A stretch of DNA of 64,000 nucleotides, taken from contig DLJQ01000004.1 of NCBI GenBank assembly GCA_002484335.1, forward strand, positions 99,828-163,827, given 5' to 3'. The first letter of the stretch is position 1. Each line of letters starts with the position of its first letter. The stretch is from Flavobacteriales bacterium UBA7612. GTDB taxonomy: Bacteria > Bacteroidota > Bacteroidia > Flavobacteriales > Weeksellaceae. The position numbers and the translations under genes were made by a program. The notes below the pieces were generated by a model that was given only the letters and a program-made list of their open reading frames with translations, did no database searches and was not told the origin of the DNA. Shown one piece after another: positions 7,039 through 15,926 of this stretch.

Positions 7039-7590
7039 ATGAAAAAAATATATCTATTTACAATTTTTTTGGCATTCAGTTTCTCATTTTTTAATTGTGC
7101 TCAACAAAAAGTAGCTCATAATACAAAAGTTGTAGAAAACGGAAAAAATATCCTTATTGGTGAGTTTGATCGCAAAGCTTTAGAGGATCCAGAATTCAAA
7201 AAATGGTTCGATGAAGAATATAACTCTTACGAAATAGAACAAAATAAATTAACAGGGATTGAGAATTTAAAAGATTATTCAATAGAAATTTTCTTAGGAA
7301 CTTGGTGTCCAGATTCTCGCCGAGAAGTTCCTCGTTTATTAAAAATATTAGATCAAGAGAAATTTCCAGCATCACAATTACATTTAATTGCTGTAAATCA
7401 TAAAAAGAAAAGTAACAATGGAGAAGATGTAGGGAAAAATGTTTCTCATGTTCCGACAATAATTGTTTATGATAAAAATAAAAAAGAAGTAGGACGTATT
7501 GTAGAAAGTCCAGTTTCTGCATATTTAGAAGAAGATTTGGCACAAATTGTGAAAGGAACTCCACTGAAACCAAATTATTCAAATGATTAG
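7039..7590 (+). CDS. Thioredoxin-like lipoprotein
   Basis: 183 aa. The N-terminus is a lipoprotein-type signal (hydrophobic FLAFSFSFFNC, Cys ~20), so it should be anchored in an envelope membrane. The thioredoxin fold is indicated by FLGTWCPDSRREVPRLLKIL around residue 90 and a cis-Pro-like HVPTIIVYD. The active site is CPDS rather than CxxC, with a single cysteine, so classical dithiol oxidoreductase activity is doubtful. A peroxiredoxin-like or thiol-binding role is possible. Its stop overlaps the start of the DUF4230 gene by 8 nt, indicating coupling. Confidence 0.78.
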   Translation: MKKIYLFTIFLAFSFSFFNCAQQKVAHNTKVVENGKNILIGEFDRKALEDPEFKKWFDEEYNSYEIEQNKLTGIENLKDYSIEIFLGTWCPDSRREVPRLLKILDQEKFPASQLHLIAVNHKKKSNNGEDVGKNVSHVPTIIVYDKNKKEVGRIVESPVSAYLEEDLAQIVKGTPLKPNYSND

Positions 7591-8206
7591 AAAAAATTTA
7601 AAATATGTAATATTAGGTCTTTTCGCATTCTTTTTTGGAGTAATGTTGACTTATATTATAACAGATAAATTTAAGAAAGAAGATTCCAATGAACAATCAT
7701 ATGTAATTGCTTATCAGATTGATAAAATGAATAAAATGATTGTTGCAGAACAAATGTATTCTGATATGTACAATCATACGTCCAAAAAGTCTTTACCTGG
7801 TTTAGGAAGTATTTATTCATCGGATAAAAAAGTAACACTTTTGGTTAAAGCAAAGGCACAAGCAACGTATGATCTTAAACAAATGGATATAGAATTAGAT
7901 TCTGTCAATAAAAAGATTATTATAAAATCTATTCCACCTGTAGAAATTAAAGTTTATCCAGATGTTAGTTTTTATGATATGGACCAAAGTGTTTTTAATC
8001 GATTTAGTAAAGACGATTTAAACGGAATCAAAAAACGTGCTGTTGCGCATGTCGAGAAAACAATCGATAAAACTCAACTAAAGCAAGAAGCACATAAGCA
8101 GTTAATTCAGAATCTTGGAGATTTATACTTCCTTGCAAAAACCTATGGTTGGCAAATAGAAGATAAAACAGAATATGCTCCAGAACTGAAAAAGATTTAT
8201 TATTAA
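7583..8206 (+). CDS. DUF4230 membrane-anchored protein
   Basis: 207 aa. One N-terminal transmembrane helix (YVILGLFAFFFGVMLTYII) is followed by a soluble domain, probably periplasmic. The pattern of short beta strands (KKVTLLVKAKAQATYDLKQM, KIIIKSIPPVEIKVYPDVSFYD) and a helical C-terminus matches DUF4230, a domain of unknown function common in Bacteroidota and Firmicutes. It overlaps the upstream gene by 8 nt and is followed by a strong terminator, so it is the last gene of the operon beginning at 4722. Confidence 0.82.
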   Translation: MIRKNLKYVILGLFAFFFGVMLTYIITDKFKKEDSNEQSYVIAYQIDKMNKMIVAEQMYSDMYNHTSKKSLPGLGSIYSSDKKVTLLVKAKAQATYDLKQMDIELDSVNKKIIIKSIPPVEIKVYPDVSFYDMDQSVFNRFSKDDLNGIKKRAVAHVEKTIDKTQLKQEAHKQLIQNLGDLYFLAKTYGWQIEDKTEYAPELKKIYY

Positions 8207-8230
8207 TAGGATATAATCTAAAAATACATC

Positions 8231-8264
8231 AAAACCTCTCATTAACATTAATGAGAGGTTTTTT
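8231..8264 (+). terminator. Rho-independent terminator after the DUF4230 gene
   Basis: AAAACCTCTCATTAA and TTAATGAGAGGTTTT form a perfect 15-bp stem with a 2-nt loop, followed by T residues. It ends the operon that starts at 4722. Confidence 0.9.
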
Positions 8265-8289
8265 GTTATATGTCTAATAAATTTAATTT

Positions 8290-8368
8290 GGGCAATCCCT
8301 GCGGGTCGCGCTATCCCTTTCAATCTTTTTTTTGAGGAAAAAGGATTTCCAGTATTATCGCTATTGCA
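8290..8368 (+). repeat. Dispersed flavobacterial intergenic repeat, copy C
   Basis: GGGCAATCCCTGCGGGTCGC ... CGCTATTGCA, with central hairpin CAATCTTTTTT / GGAAAAAGGATT. It sits 25 nt downstream of a terminator in the same orientation as the preceding gene, as do copies D, E and F. Positions 8207-8479 otherwise hold only this repeat, the terminator and a promoter. Confidence 0.85.
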
Positions 8369-8460
8369 TTTTCCTATTTCTCTAGAAGAAAAATTTCCTG
8401 AAAAATATCAAATAAATGTTATTATAGTAGAATCACATTTTTTTTTGTAGAAAAACATTG

Positions 8461-8468
8461 TATTTTCG
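8461..8468 (+). promoter_or_regulatory. TAnnTTcG-type promoter box
   Basis: TATTTTCG, 11 nt before the ATG at 8480, resembles the Bacteroidota -7 element (TAnnTTTG with one change). It would drive the small Cys/His protein and perhaps the downstream TonB receptor locus. Confidence 0.45.
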
Positions 8469-8479
8469 CAACTTGATTT

Positions 8480-8827
8480 ATGAAAGAGAAACTAAAAATC
8501 ATATTATTATTTCCTTTGTTACTAATGTTCATTATGAATGCTAGTGGAATTAGTGTATGCATAGAACATTCTCAACATAATAAAGATCTTACTACAAAAG
8601 TAAAAGAAAGTAAAGATTCAGAAGAAGTTTCTTGGGATAATGAAGATATCTGTCATTGTTTGCTTCATATGCAAATGCATCAAGATTTTGTTCATCAAGA
8701 TTTAACACTTATTCCTCCAATTACATTGAAAATTGAAAAAGAAATGCCTCAACCAAAGGCAATTATTTATCAATGTTTACTCGATTTTTTTAGTTCACGA
8801 GCTCCCCCGTTTATAATTATTACGTAG
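8480..8827 (+). CDS. Small exported Cys/His-rich protein upstream of a TonB receptor
   Basis: 115 aa. The N-terminal hydrophobic segment (LLFPLLLMFIMNASG) is a signal peptide or anchor. The mature part carries CIEHSQH, then CHCLLHMQMHQDFVHQD, clusters of Cys, His and Met that could bind metal. It ends in a hydrophobic SSRAPPFIII. It resembles the small HYC_CC_PP/DUF2946-like proteins I recall before metal-related TonB receptors in Bacteroidota, but family membership is uncertain. Its position 148 nt upstream of a TonB-dependent receptor and ABC genes suggests an accessory role in metal or siderophore handling (inference). Confidence 0.6.
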   Translation: MKEKLKIILLFPLLLMFIMNASGISVCIEHSQHNKDLTTKVKESKDSEEVSWDNEDICHCLLHMQMHQDFVHQDLTLIPPITLKIEKEMPQPKAIIYQCLLDFFSSRAPPFIIIT

Positions 8828-8939
8828 TATAATATTTTTTAAAGTATTGTACAAGGTAGATTATATCTAATCACCAATGATTTTTTATGGATTTTTATGT
8901 CAAAAGGCATAGAAAACCTCATTTATTAATATATGTCAT

Positions 8940-8952
8940 TTATCTAAGATAA
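8940..8952. promoter_or_regulatory. 13-bp palindrome upstream of the TonB receptor
   Basis: TTATCTAAGATAA is a perfect odd-length palindrome 24 nt upstream of the TonB receptor start. Position and symmetry are those expected of an operator, possibly for an iron or metal regulator. No regulator gene is adjacent, so this is a candidate only. Confidence 0.35.
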
Positions 8953-8975
8953 GTGCATGTATACTTTTATATTCA

Positions 8976-11282
8976 ATGTACATCAATAATTATAAAATAA
9001 AAACAAATCAATCTTTTATTAAAAGATTGAAATATATTATTCCTATTATTTTTCCAAACTTTTTTTATGCACAAGAAGTACAAGAGGATTCTACAACTAT
9101 AGCAATTCAGACAGTTGAGGTAGTAGGTAGAAAGTCTAAGAATTACACATCAGATTATTCTTTTGCAGCAACTAAAATAGCAATGAAGAATATTGATATT
9201 CCTATGACATTAAATACTGTTACCAAAGAATTAATGACAGATAGACAAGCATTTCAGTTAGGCGATGTAATGAAAAATGTAACAGGAGTTTCTCCGTCAA
9301 GTTATTATAATCAGTATAATATTAGAGGAATAAGTCAGAATGAAGAGGGACAGATAATTAATGGTTTAAGAACAAGACAGTATTATTTTTTGCAACCAAT
9401 GACTGCAAATATAGATCGTGTCGAAGTTTTTAAAGGTCCAGCAAGTATTACGATGTCTAGTGTGGATCCAGGAGGAACTATAAATATGGTGACTAAAAAA
9501 CCGCTAGTTGAGCCACGACATGAAGTGAGTTTCTCTGCTGGTAGTTTTGATACTTATAGAGCTACTACAGACATTACAGGTCCATTAAACAAAAGTAAAA
9601 CATTATTGTTTCGTTTTAATGCAGCTTATCAAAAAGCAAAATCTTTTAGAGATTATGTAAATAATAGTGGAACCTTGATTTCTCCTTCGATTACATTCGC
9701 ACCCAATGATAAAACATCGATTAATGTAGAGATGATTTATAATGATCTTCATGGTAATTTAGATAGAGGGCAACCGATATTTGGAGCAGCAGCAGGAAAA
9801 ACAAATTTAAATAGTACATCTAGAAGTTTGAATTTAGGTTCTCCTGATGATTATTTTAAAACAAAAGAAATGATTCTTATGGGAACTCTTTCTCATAGAT
9901 TTTCTAATAATTTTAGTTTTAATGCATCTTACATGAAGCAATATTGGAGAGAAAATCTTCAAGAACATCGAACAACCAATGCTTTTGTTCCTGACATTAA
10001 CAATAATCCAGTTTCTAGTCTTGCTATGATGCAGTTTATTAGAAGAAAACAGAAATGGGAAGTAGATAATGTGAATGCTTATTTTAATTATAATTTTAAG
10101 GTAGGGGAAACAGAACATCAAACACTACTTGGATATGATAGTCAAATTTGGGAAAAAAGAAAAGGAGGGTTTCAAAATGCAGCAAGAGGTTTTGTATTAA
10201 AAGATGGTTCAGTAGCTTCCTCTTATAATCCTTCTAATTCAGATTTATATGAGTTTGTAGATTACAATGGAATTGTAATTCCAAAAGCAAATGTGACACC
10301 GTTTGATTTAACTCTTGGAGCAAAAAATTATGAAGGAGATGATTACTATAAATTGAATATAGAAACAGCTTTACCATCGGCTTTAACAGTTACTCATGCT
10401 GCATATATACAATATTTACTTACATGGAAGAAGTTTAAAATTTTATCTGGGATTAGACAAGAATGGTTCAAGGATATTACGAATTATAAACAAGAAAATG
10501 AAACATCATTTAATAATTCAAAAATGTTATATAGATTGGGAATAACTTATAGCCTTACTAATCATATAAATATTTATGGAACTTATTTAACAGGATATCA
10601 GCCACAATCTAATACTGTTACTTTAATGCCTAATACAGGTAATTTTACAGGAGCAGAATCTGCAGCTAAGTTTAAACCATTAACATCCGATTTGAAAGAA
10701 TTTGGAATTAAAGGTAAGATTTTTAAAAATCTTTCATTTAGCATGGCTATTTATGAAATAAAACAAAAAAATATTATAGTTAATGCAAATAATCCTGCTG
10801 AACCAGATGAATTAATACAAAGAGGTGAAGATAGAAGTAGAGGATTTGAAGCTGAATTTACAGGATATATTTTTCCAGAATGGCATGTTTACGGTGGTTA
10901 TAGTTATATAGATGCTATAATTTTAAAAGATACAGATGAATCACTTATAGGAAAACGAAAAGAGAATACATCCAAAAATTCTTTTAATATATGGACGCGC
11001 TACAATTTTACTAAAGTAAAGTCTCTTAAAAATTTTGGAGTTGGAATGGGAATGTTGTACCAAAGTTCAAAAGTACCATGGTTTACAAGAAGTTTTGAAG
11101 TTCCTGCTTATGCAACTTTGGATGCTGCATTATATTATGCACCATTAAAATCTAAGTTACAATTTGCTCTTAACATGAATAATCTTACGAATAAAACATA
11201 TTGGACAGGTGCACAAAATTATTTAAGACTATTTCCAGGTGCACCAAGAAATTTTTTAATGACAGTTACTTATAAATTTTAG
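8976..11282 (+). CDS. TonB-dependent siderophore receptor
   Basis: 768 aa. A signal sequence ending near FFYAQ is followed by the plug domain: MKNVTGVSPSSYYNQYNIRG, then ANIDRVEVFKGPASITMSS and GGTINMVTKKP. These motifs are typical of the FhuA/FhuE/FcuA siderophore-receptor group rather than SusC nutrient receptors. The rest is a 22-strand barrel ending in a terminal aromatic residue (...TYKF). It imports ferric siderophore or another chelate across the outer membrane using TonB energy. It is followed after 3 nt by two DUF3526 permeases and an ABC ATPase, so the four genes form one operon. The specific ligand cannot be read from the sequence. Confidence 0.92.
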   Translation: MYINNYKIKTNQSFIKRLKYIIPIIFPNFFYAQEVQEDSTTIAIQTVEVVGRKSKNYTSDYSFAATKIAMKNIDIPMTLNTVTKELMTDRQAFQLGDVMKNVTGVSPSSYYNQYNIRGISQNEEGQIINGLRTRQYYFLQPMTANIDRVEVFKGPASITMSSVDPGGTINMVTKKPLVEPRHEVSFSAGSFDTYRATTDITGPLNKSKTLLFRFNAAYQKAKSFRDYVNNSGTLISPSITFAPNDKTSINVEMIYNDLHGNLDRGQPIFGAAAGKTNLNSTSRSLNLGSPDDYFKTKEMILMGTLSHRFSNNFSFNASYMKQYWRENLQEHRTTNAFVPDINNNPVSSLAMMQFIRRKQKWEVDNVNAYFNYNFKVGETEHQTLLGYDSQIWEKRKGGFQNAARGFVLKDGSVASSYNPSNSDLYEFVDYNGIVIPKANVTPFDLTLGAKNYEGDDYYKLNIETALPSALTVTHAAYIQYLLTWKKFKILSGIRQEWFKDITNYKQENETSFNNSKMLYRLGITYSLTNHINIYGTYLTGYQPQSNTVTLMPNTGNFTGAESAAKFKPLTSDLKEFGIKGKIFKNLSFSMAIYEIKQKNIIVNANNPAEPDELIQRGEDRSRGFEAEFTGYIFPEWHVYGGYSYIDAIILKDTDESLIGKRKENTSKNSFNIWTRYNFTKVKSLKNFGVGMGMLYQSSKVPWFTRSFEVPAYATLDAALYYAPLKSKLQFALNMNNLTNKTYWTGAQNYLRLFPGAPRNFLMTVTYKF

Positions 11283-11285
11283 AAT

Positions 11286-12725
11286 ATGAGAGTTTTAAAT
11301 CATATTATTACAAAAACAAGAAGAGACTTAATAAAAAGTAAACAAAATTTATTAATTATTATAACTCTATTACTATTCTGTACACTTAGCCTTGGTATTG
11401 GATTTATGAAATACAAAGAAAATAAAAGTCAAGTAGATGAATATAGAAAAGAAGTAAGGCAACAATGGGAAAATAGACCAGCGAAACATCCACACAGAAT
11501 GGCTCATTATGGTTATTTAGTATTTAGAATGAGCCATCCAGTAAGTATTTTTGATAATGGCTTAGATAGTTACCTCGGTAATGTAATATTTCTAGAAGCT
11601 CATAAACAAAATACAGCCAATCTTTCAGAAGCTGGAAGTACTGGTGTTTTAGTTCGTTTTGGTTCATTTACAAGTGCTTTTATTTTACAGTGTATTGTTC
11701 CTTTAGTTATTTTATTTTTAGGTTTTGGATTAATCGTTCAAGAAAGAGAAAATGCAATATTAAAACTATTAAGTGTTCAAGGGGCTTCAGGGAGAGCCAT
11801 TCTATGGGGGAAAATTATAGGTATTTGGCAATTTTCATTACTTTTTTTACTTCCTATTTTTCCCTTAATTGTGTTTGTTATATTATTTTCAGATTTTTCG
11901 ATTTGGCAAGATAGTTTGTTAAGATTAGTATCTATTTTAGTTGCTTATGCTTTATATTATTTTTTTATTTGTTGTATAACGGTTACAATATCAGCAAGAA
12001 GCAAAAATTCTTCTTTTGCTTTAACAAGTTTAATTGGTTGTTGGCTGATGATGGTTATTTTTTTACCAAAAGGGATTCAGTTTATAGGTCAAAATATTTA
12101 TCCAACTCCATCTCGTATTGCATTTGAAACAGAATTAGAAAAAGATATTTTACAAATAGGAGATAGCCATAATCCAGATGATCCTTATTTTAAAAATATT
12201 AAAGATTCTCTTTTATCTCATTATAAAGTAAGCGATGTAAATGAACTACCTATTAATTATAGTGGTTTTGTCATGAAAGAAGGAGAGCGAATAAGTTCCA
12301 CTATTTACAATAAGCATCAAAATGCACTTCAACAAATGTATCATAAACAATTGTTGCTTGTAGATATATCGTCTTTTATTAATCCATTAATAGCAGTTAA
12401 AAATTTTTCTATGCTAGCATCAGGAACTGATTTTTTTGCCTACGAAGAATTTCAGAAACAAGCAGAAGAATATCGATACGTTCTTGCACAAAAAATGAAT
12501 GACTTACAAATAGAACACATTAGTAATATAAAACCAGATAAAGGAGGTCCACCTGCAATTATTTCACAAGATAATTGGAAAAGTTTACCAGATTTTGATT
12601 ATAAATATGCATCATTTACAAAAGGAATAACAGCAGAATGGATTCCAATTGTAGCAATTTTATTTTGGAGTGTATTCTGTATTGTAATAGTAGAAATAAG
12701 TAGTGAAAATTTAAAATTAGTTTAA
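11286..12725 (+). CDS. DUF3526 ABC-transporter permease, first copy
   Basis: 479 aa. One transmembrane helix lies near residue 25-45, then a large soluble loop (~50-140), a cluster of helices (~145-265), a second large soluble loop, and a final helix near the C-terminus. GLIVQERENAILKLLSVQG is the ABC-2-type coupling segment. This architecture is DUF3526, related to NosY-type permeases. It starts 3 nt after the TonB receptor and ends 1 nt before a second copy. With the ATPase at 14067 it should form a heterodimeric inner-membrane ABC complex. The cargo is unknown; the receptor context suggests metal-chelate handling. Confidence 0.82.
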   Translation: MRVLNHIITKTRRDLIKSKQNLLIIITLLLFCTLSLGIGFMKYKENKSQVDEYRKEVRQQWENRPAKHPHRMAHYGYLVFRMSHPVSIFDNGLDSYLGNVIFLEAHKQNTANLSEAGSTGVLVRFGSFTSAFILQCIVPLVILFLGFGLIVQERENAILKLLSVQGASGRAILWGKIIGIWQFSLLFLLPIFPLIVFVILFSDFSIWQDSLLRLVSILVAYALYYFFICCITVTISARSKNSSFALTSLIGCWLMMVIFLPKGIQFIGQNIYPTPSRIAFETELEKDILQIGDSHNPDDPYFKNIKDSLLSHYKVSDVNELPINYSGFVMKEGERISSTIYNKHQNALQQMYHKQLLLVDISSFINPLIAVKNFSMLASGTDFFAYEEFQKQAEEYRYVLAQKMNDLQIEHISNIKPDKGGPPAIISQDNWKSLPDFDYKYASFTKGITAEWIPIVAILFWSVFCIVIVEISSENLKLV

Positions 12726-12726
12726 G

Positions 12727-14073
12727 ATGAAACAGTATTTAATTAAACAATTTTATCGAAATAAAGCTTATTTATTTGGATTATTATTCTTATTTCTAGT
12801 AGGATTAATGTCAATTTATACAGGAAAAAAATTCTTAGAAAAGAATGAAGATATTATTATTAAAAGTGAGCACTTTCAGAAGGAGAGTATAGAAAAAAAT
12901 GTAAAGTATAATAAAGATGATTTAGGATTAATACTATACTATATAAAATTTAATTTTATTAATAACACGCCAAAATTAGCCGCTCTTTCTATTGGAATGA
13001 GAGATTTAAATCCTTCTATACATGGTGTAACAATACGAAACTTAGAAGAACAAAGATATGATTCAGATTTTTATAATCCAGCTAATGTAGCTACAGGAAA
13101 TCTTGATTTTAGTTTTGTTTTGGTTCTTATTTTTCCACTAATTATTATCGCGTTTTGCTATAATATATTATCCGAAGAAGAGGAAAATGGAACATGGAAA
13201 TTACTTTCTGTTCAAAGTGGTAATTTAGGAAAAATAATTGATTATAAGTTGTTTATTCGTTTTATATCGGTGAGTACTATTTATTTTACTCTATTATTGA
13301 TTGCTACTTATTGGATAACAATACCTTTTACAGTTAATTATTTTTTATTTATTATTTCAGGTTGGTTATATATTGTTTTCTGGTTTATGCTATGCCGATG
13401 GATAATTTTATTTAGAAAAACATCTGCCCAAAATGCACTGATTCTTTTAATCGTTTGGATAGGAATAAATTTTATTGTATCAATGAGCTGTAATATGCTT
13501 ATACAAAAAATTTATCCTACACAAGAATCATTAGAGGCTGTTATGGCCCAAAGAGAAGGATTTCATAGTAAATGGGATGAACCAAAACAACCTACAATGA
13601 ATAAATTTTATAAGATTTATCCCCAGTTTAAAAAATATACAATAGATGAAAATGATTCTTTCACTTGGACTTGGTACTATGCAATGCAACAAATGGGAGA
13701 TTTTGAAGCAACAAATTCTTCAAACAATTATATAGATAAAATCAATCAAAGGAATAAAGTAACTGAATATTTAGGTTATTTCTTTCCACCTATTCATACA
13801 CAATTAATAGAAACACAATTCGCAGAAACGAATTTGCAGAATAATTTGGCTTACGGAAAAGCTCTTCAAGATTTTCATGAAGAAAAGCGATTATATTTTT
13901 ATCCATATATTTTTTCTGGTCAAAATGCAGATGCTATAAATTGGGATAAACAAATCATAAAATCTTTTCAAGACAATCAAAAAATAAACTTAGTAAAAGT
14001 CTTTTTACCTTATTTATTAATCATCTTTTTATTACTTATTCTTTCGCAAAACAAATATAAAAAACTATGCTAA
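12727..14073 (+). CDS. DUF3526 ABC-transporter permease, second copy
   Basis: 448 aa with the same topology as the preceding gene: an N-terminal helix (AYLFGLLFLFLVGLMSIY), a soluble loop, a central membrane cluster starting FSFVLVLIFPLIIIAFC, the coupling segment LSEEEENGTWKLLSVQSG, and a C-terminal helix. It is a diverged paralogue, so the transporter is probably a heterodimer. Its last 7 nt overlap the ATPase start, showing coupling. Paired DUF3526 proteins with one ATPase are a recurrent Bacteroidota arrangement as I recall it. Confidence 0.82.
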   Translation: MKQYLIKQFYRNKAYLFGLLFLFLVGLMSIYTGKKFLEKNEDIIIKSEHFQKESIEKNVKYNKDDLGLILYYIKFNFINNTPKLAALSIGMRDLNPSIHGVTIRNLEEQRYDSDFYNPANVATGNLDFSFVLVLIFPLIIIAFCYNILSEEEENGTWKLLSVQSGNLGKIIDYKLFIRFISVSTIYFTLLLIATYWITIPFTVNYFLFIISGWLYIVFWFMLCRWIILFRKTSAQNALILLIVWIGINFIVSMSCNMLIQKIYPTQESLEAVMAQREGFHSKWDEPKQPTMNKFYKIYPQFKKYTIDENDSFTWTWYYAMQQMGDFEATNSSNNYIDKINQRNKVTEYLGYFFPPIHTQLIETQFAETNLQNNLAYGKALQDFHEEKRLYFYPYIFSGQNADAINWDKQIIKSFQDNQKINLVKVFLPYLLIIFLLLILSQNKYKKLC

Positions 14074-14762
14074 AAACAATTAATTTACATAAAAAGTACA
14101 ATGATTTCATAGCTTTAGAATCATTAAATTTAGAAGTGAATAAAGGAGAAATTTTTGCTTTATTAGGACAAAATGGTGCAGGGAAAAGTACAACGATTAA
14201 TATGTTATTGGGGTTAATAAAACCAACATCAGGCGATGCTTTTATTAATGATATTTCTGTTACCAAAAATCCACAAGAGATAAAAAAGCATTTGGCCTAT
14301 ATTCCAGAAACAGTTTTGCTTTATCCCAATTTAACAGGAATAGAAAATTTAGATTTTTTTTCTAAAATAGCTGGTTTTAATTATGATAAAGAAGAATTAG
14401 TTTCGTTTTTAAATAGAACAGGTTTACAAGAAATTGCTCATCATAAACCATTGGGAGGATATTCGAAAGGAATGCGTCAGAAAGTAGGAATAGCAATTGC
14501 TTTAGCAAAAGATGCAAAAGTACTTTTATTAGATGAACCTACAAGTGGTTTAGATCCTATTGCAACAGCAGATTTCACAGAATTGGTTCGTCAGTTCGGA
14601 AGAGAGGGAAGAACAGTTTTTATGGCAACACATGATATTTTTAATGCAGTAAGTGTGGCTACAAATATTGGAATTATGAAACAAGGTCAGTTAATTCAGA
14701 ATTTACCATCAAAAACTTTTACTGCAGAAGAGCTACAAGAAATTTATTTAAAAACAATTTAA
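14067..14762 (+). CDS. ABC transporter ATP-binding protein
   Basis: 231 aa. All nucleotide-binding motifs are present: Walker A GQNGAGKST (~36-44), signature GGYSKGMRQKVG (LSGGQ-like, ~130), Walker B VLLLDEPTSGLDP (~152-164) and switch histidine ATHD (~190). The closest architecture is the NosF/CcmA-like group that powers ABC-2 permeases. It overlaps the second DUF3526 permease gene by 7 nt and is followed by a terminator, so it closes the TonB receptor operon. Confidence 0.92.
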   Translation: MLKTINLHKKYNDFIALESLNLEVNKGEIFALLGQNGAGKSTTINMLLGLIKPTSGDAFINDISVTKNPQEIKKHLAYIPETVLLYPNLTGIENLDFFSKIAGFNYDKEELVSFLNRTGLQEIAHHKPLGGYSKGMRQKVGIAIALAKDAKVLLLDEPTSGLDPIATADFTELVRQFGREGRTVFMATHDIFNAVSVATNIGIMKQGQLIQNLPSKTFTAEELQEIYLKTI

Positions 14763-14777
14763 TTCACTATAGTACTG

Positions 14778-14804
14778 AAAACCTATTCTTTTAGAGTAGG
14801 TTTT
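14778..14804 (+). terminator. Terminator after the ABC transporter operon
   Basis: AAAACCTA / TAGGTTTT forms an 8-bp stem, extended by TCT/AGA across a mismatch, followed by T residues. Confidence 0.8.
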
Positions 14805-14860
14805 TAGATTTTAGAAATAGTTAAAAACAATTTATTTTTTTAGAATAAAACTTAAAGTGT

Positions 14861-14868
14861 TAATTTCG
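14861..14868 (+). promoter_or_regulatory. TAnnTTcG promoter box before lpxK
   Basis: TAATTTCG lies 17 nt before the lpxK ATG and matches the variant Bacteroidota -7 element seen elsewhere in this window. Confidence 0.45.
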
Positions 14869-14885
14869 CCTAATATTTAAACAAA

Positions 14886-15926
14886 ATGAATTGGCGTAGA
14901 CTTTTACTTCCTTTTTCTGGTTTATATTGGATTGGTACTTCGGTCAGAAATATGTTATTTAACATAGGAATCAACCGTTCTGTGAAATTTGATATACCAA
15001 TTATAAATGTCGGTAATCTATCTGTTGGTGGAACAGGTAAATCACCACATATTATGTACTTAATAGATTTATTGAAAGATCAAAAATTGGTAAGTACATT
15101 AAGTAGAGGATATGGTAGAAAAACAAAAGGTTTTTTAATAGCTAATTATTCTACAAAAGTTTTTGATATTGGTGATGAACCAATGCAATTTTTTCAACGT
15201 TTCAAGAATAAAATTTTAATTGCCGTTTGTGAAGATAGAGTTTTTGGAGCTCAAAAATTAATAAAACATTATAATGCAGAGACTATTTTGTTGGATGATG
15301 CTTATCAACATCGATCAATAAAACCTGGTCTTAATATTATGTTGACAGATTACAATAATTTATATTACAAAGATTTTCTTTTGCCTGCAGGTAATTTACG
15401 TGAGAGTAGAAGTGGAGTGAATAGAGCTGATATAGTTATTGTAACTAAATGTCCAGATAGTATTCCTGCAGAAAAATATAATGAGATAAATAAAAAAATA
15501 AAATTAAAATCTCATCAGCAATTATTTTTCTCAAAAGTTATTTATGATAATAAGCTAATTGGAAAATTAGATCAGATAGAAAAATCAAGTTGGAGAAATT
15601 TGAATATAGTACTTGTTACAGGTATTGCAAATTCATCCAATTTAGTAGACTTTGTGAAAGAAAATTTTGCAAATGTTTTACATTTAGAGTATTCCGATCA
15701 TCATAATTTTGATCAATCGGAAATAGAGTATATTTACAAACGATACGAAGATACAGAAGGTAGAAAATTATTCAATAAAATTATTCTTACAACTGAGAAA
15801 GATTTTATGAGACTAAATGAAGAATCGTTCTTAAAAGATGATTTGTACTACATTCCAATCAGTATCGAATTTAATGATAAAGATAAATTTAATCAAACTA
15901 TTTTAGAGTATGTTGGACAGAATTAA
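14886..15926 (+). CDS. lpxK: Tetraacyldisaccharide 4'-kinase
   Basis: 346 aa. LpxK phosphorylates the 4' position of the lipid A disaccharide at the inner face of the inner membrane. The P-loop-like NVGNLSVGGTGKSPH (~45-60) is characteristic, and the following LSRGYGRKTKG and LLDDAYQHR are conserved in the family. An N-terminal hydrophobic stretch (FSGLYWIGTSVRNMLF) is the usual membrane association segment. Length is normal. The last 17 nt overlap the start of the purine nucleoside phosphorylase gene, so the two are co-transcribed despite unrelated functions. Other lipid A genes lie far away at 36664-39889. Confidence 0.93.
   Translation: MNWRRLLLPFSGLYWIGTSVRNMLFNIGINRSVKFDIPIINVGNLSVGGTGKSPHIMYLIDLLKDQKLVSTLSRGYGRKTKGFLIANYSTKVFDIGDEPMQFFQRFKNKILIAVCEDRVFGAQKLIKHYNAETILLDDAYQHRSIKPGLNIMLTDYNNLYYKDFLLPAGNLRESRSGVNRADIVIVTKCPDSIPAEKYNEINKKIKLKSHQQLFFSKVIYDNKLIGKLDQIEKSSWRNLNIVLVTGIANSSNLVDFVKENFANVLHLEYSDHHNFDQSEIEYIYKRYEDTEGRKLFNKIILTTEKDFMRLNEESFLKDDLYYIPISIEFNDKDKFNQTILEYVGQN

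Noticed and set aside
7196..7582. Minus-strand 128-aa frame opposite the thioredoxin-like gene
   Set aside because: Codon-complement shadow of a clearly coding plus-strand gene, low-complexity Leu/Phe-rich translation.
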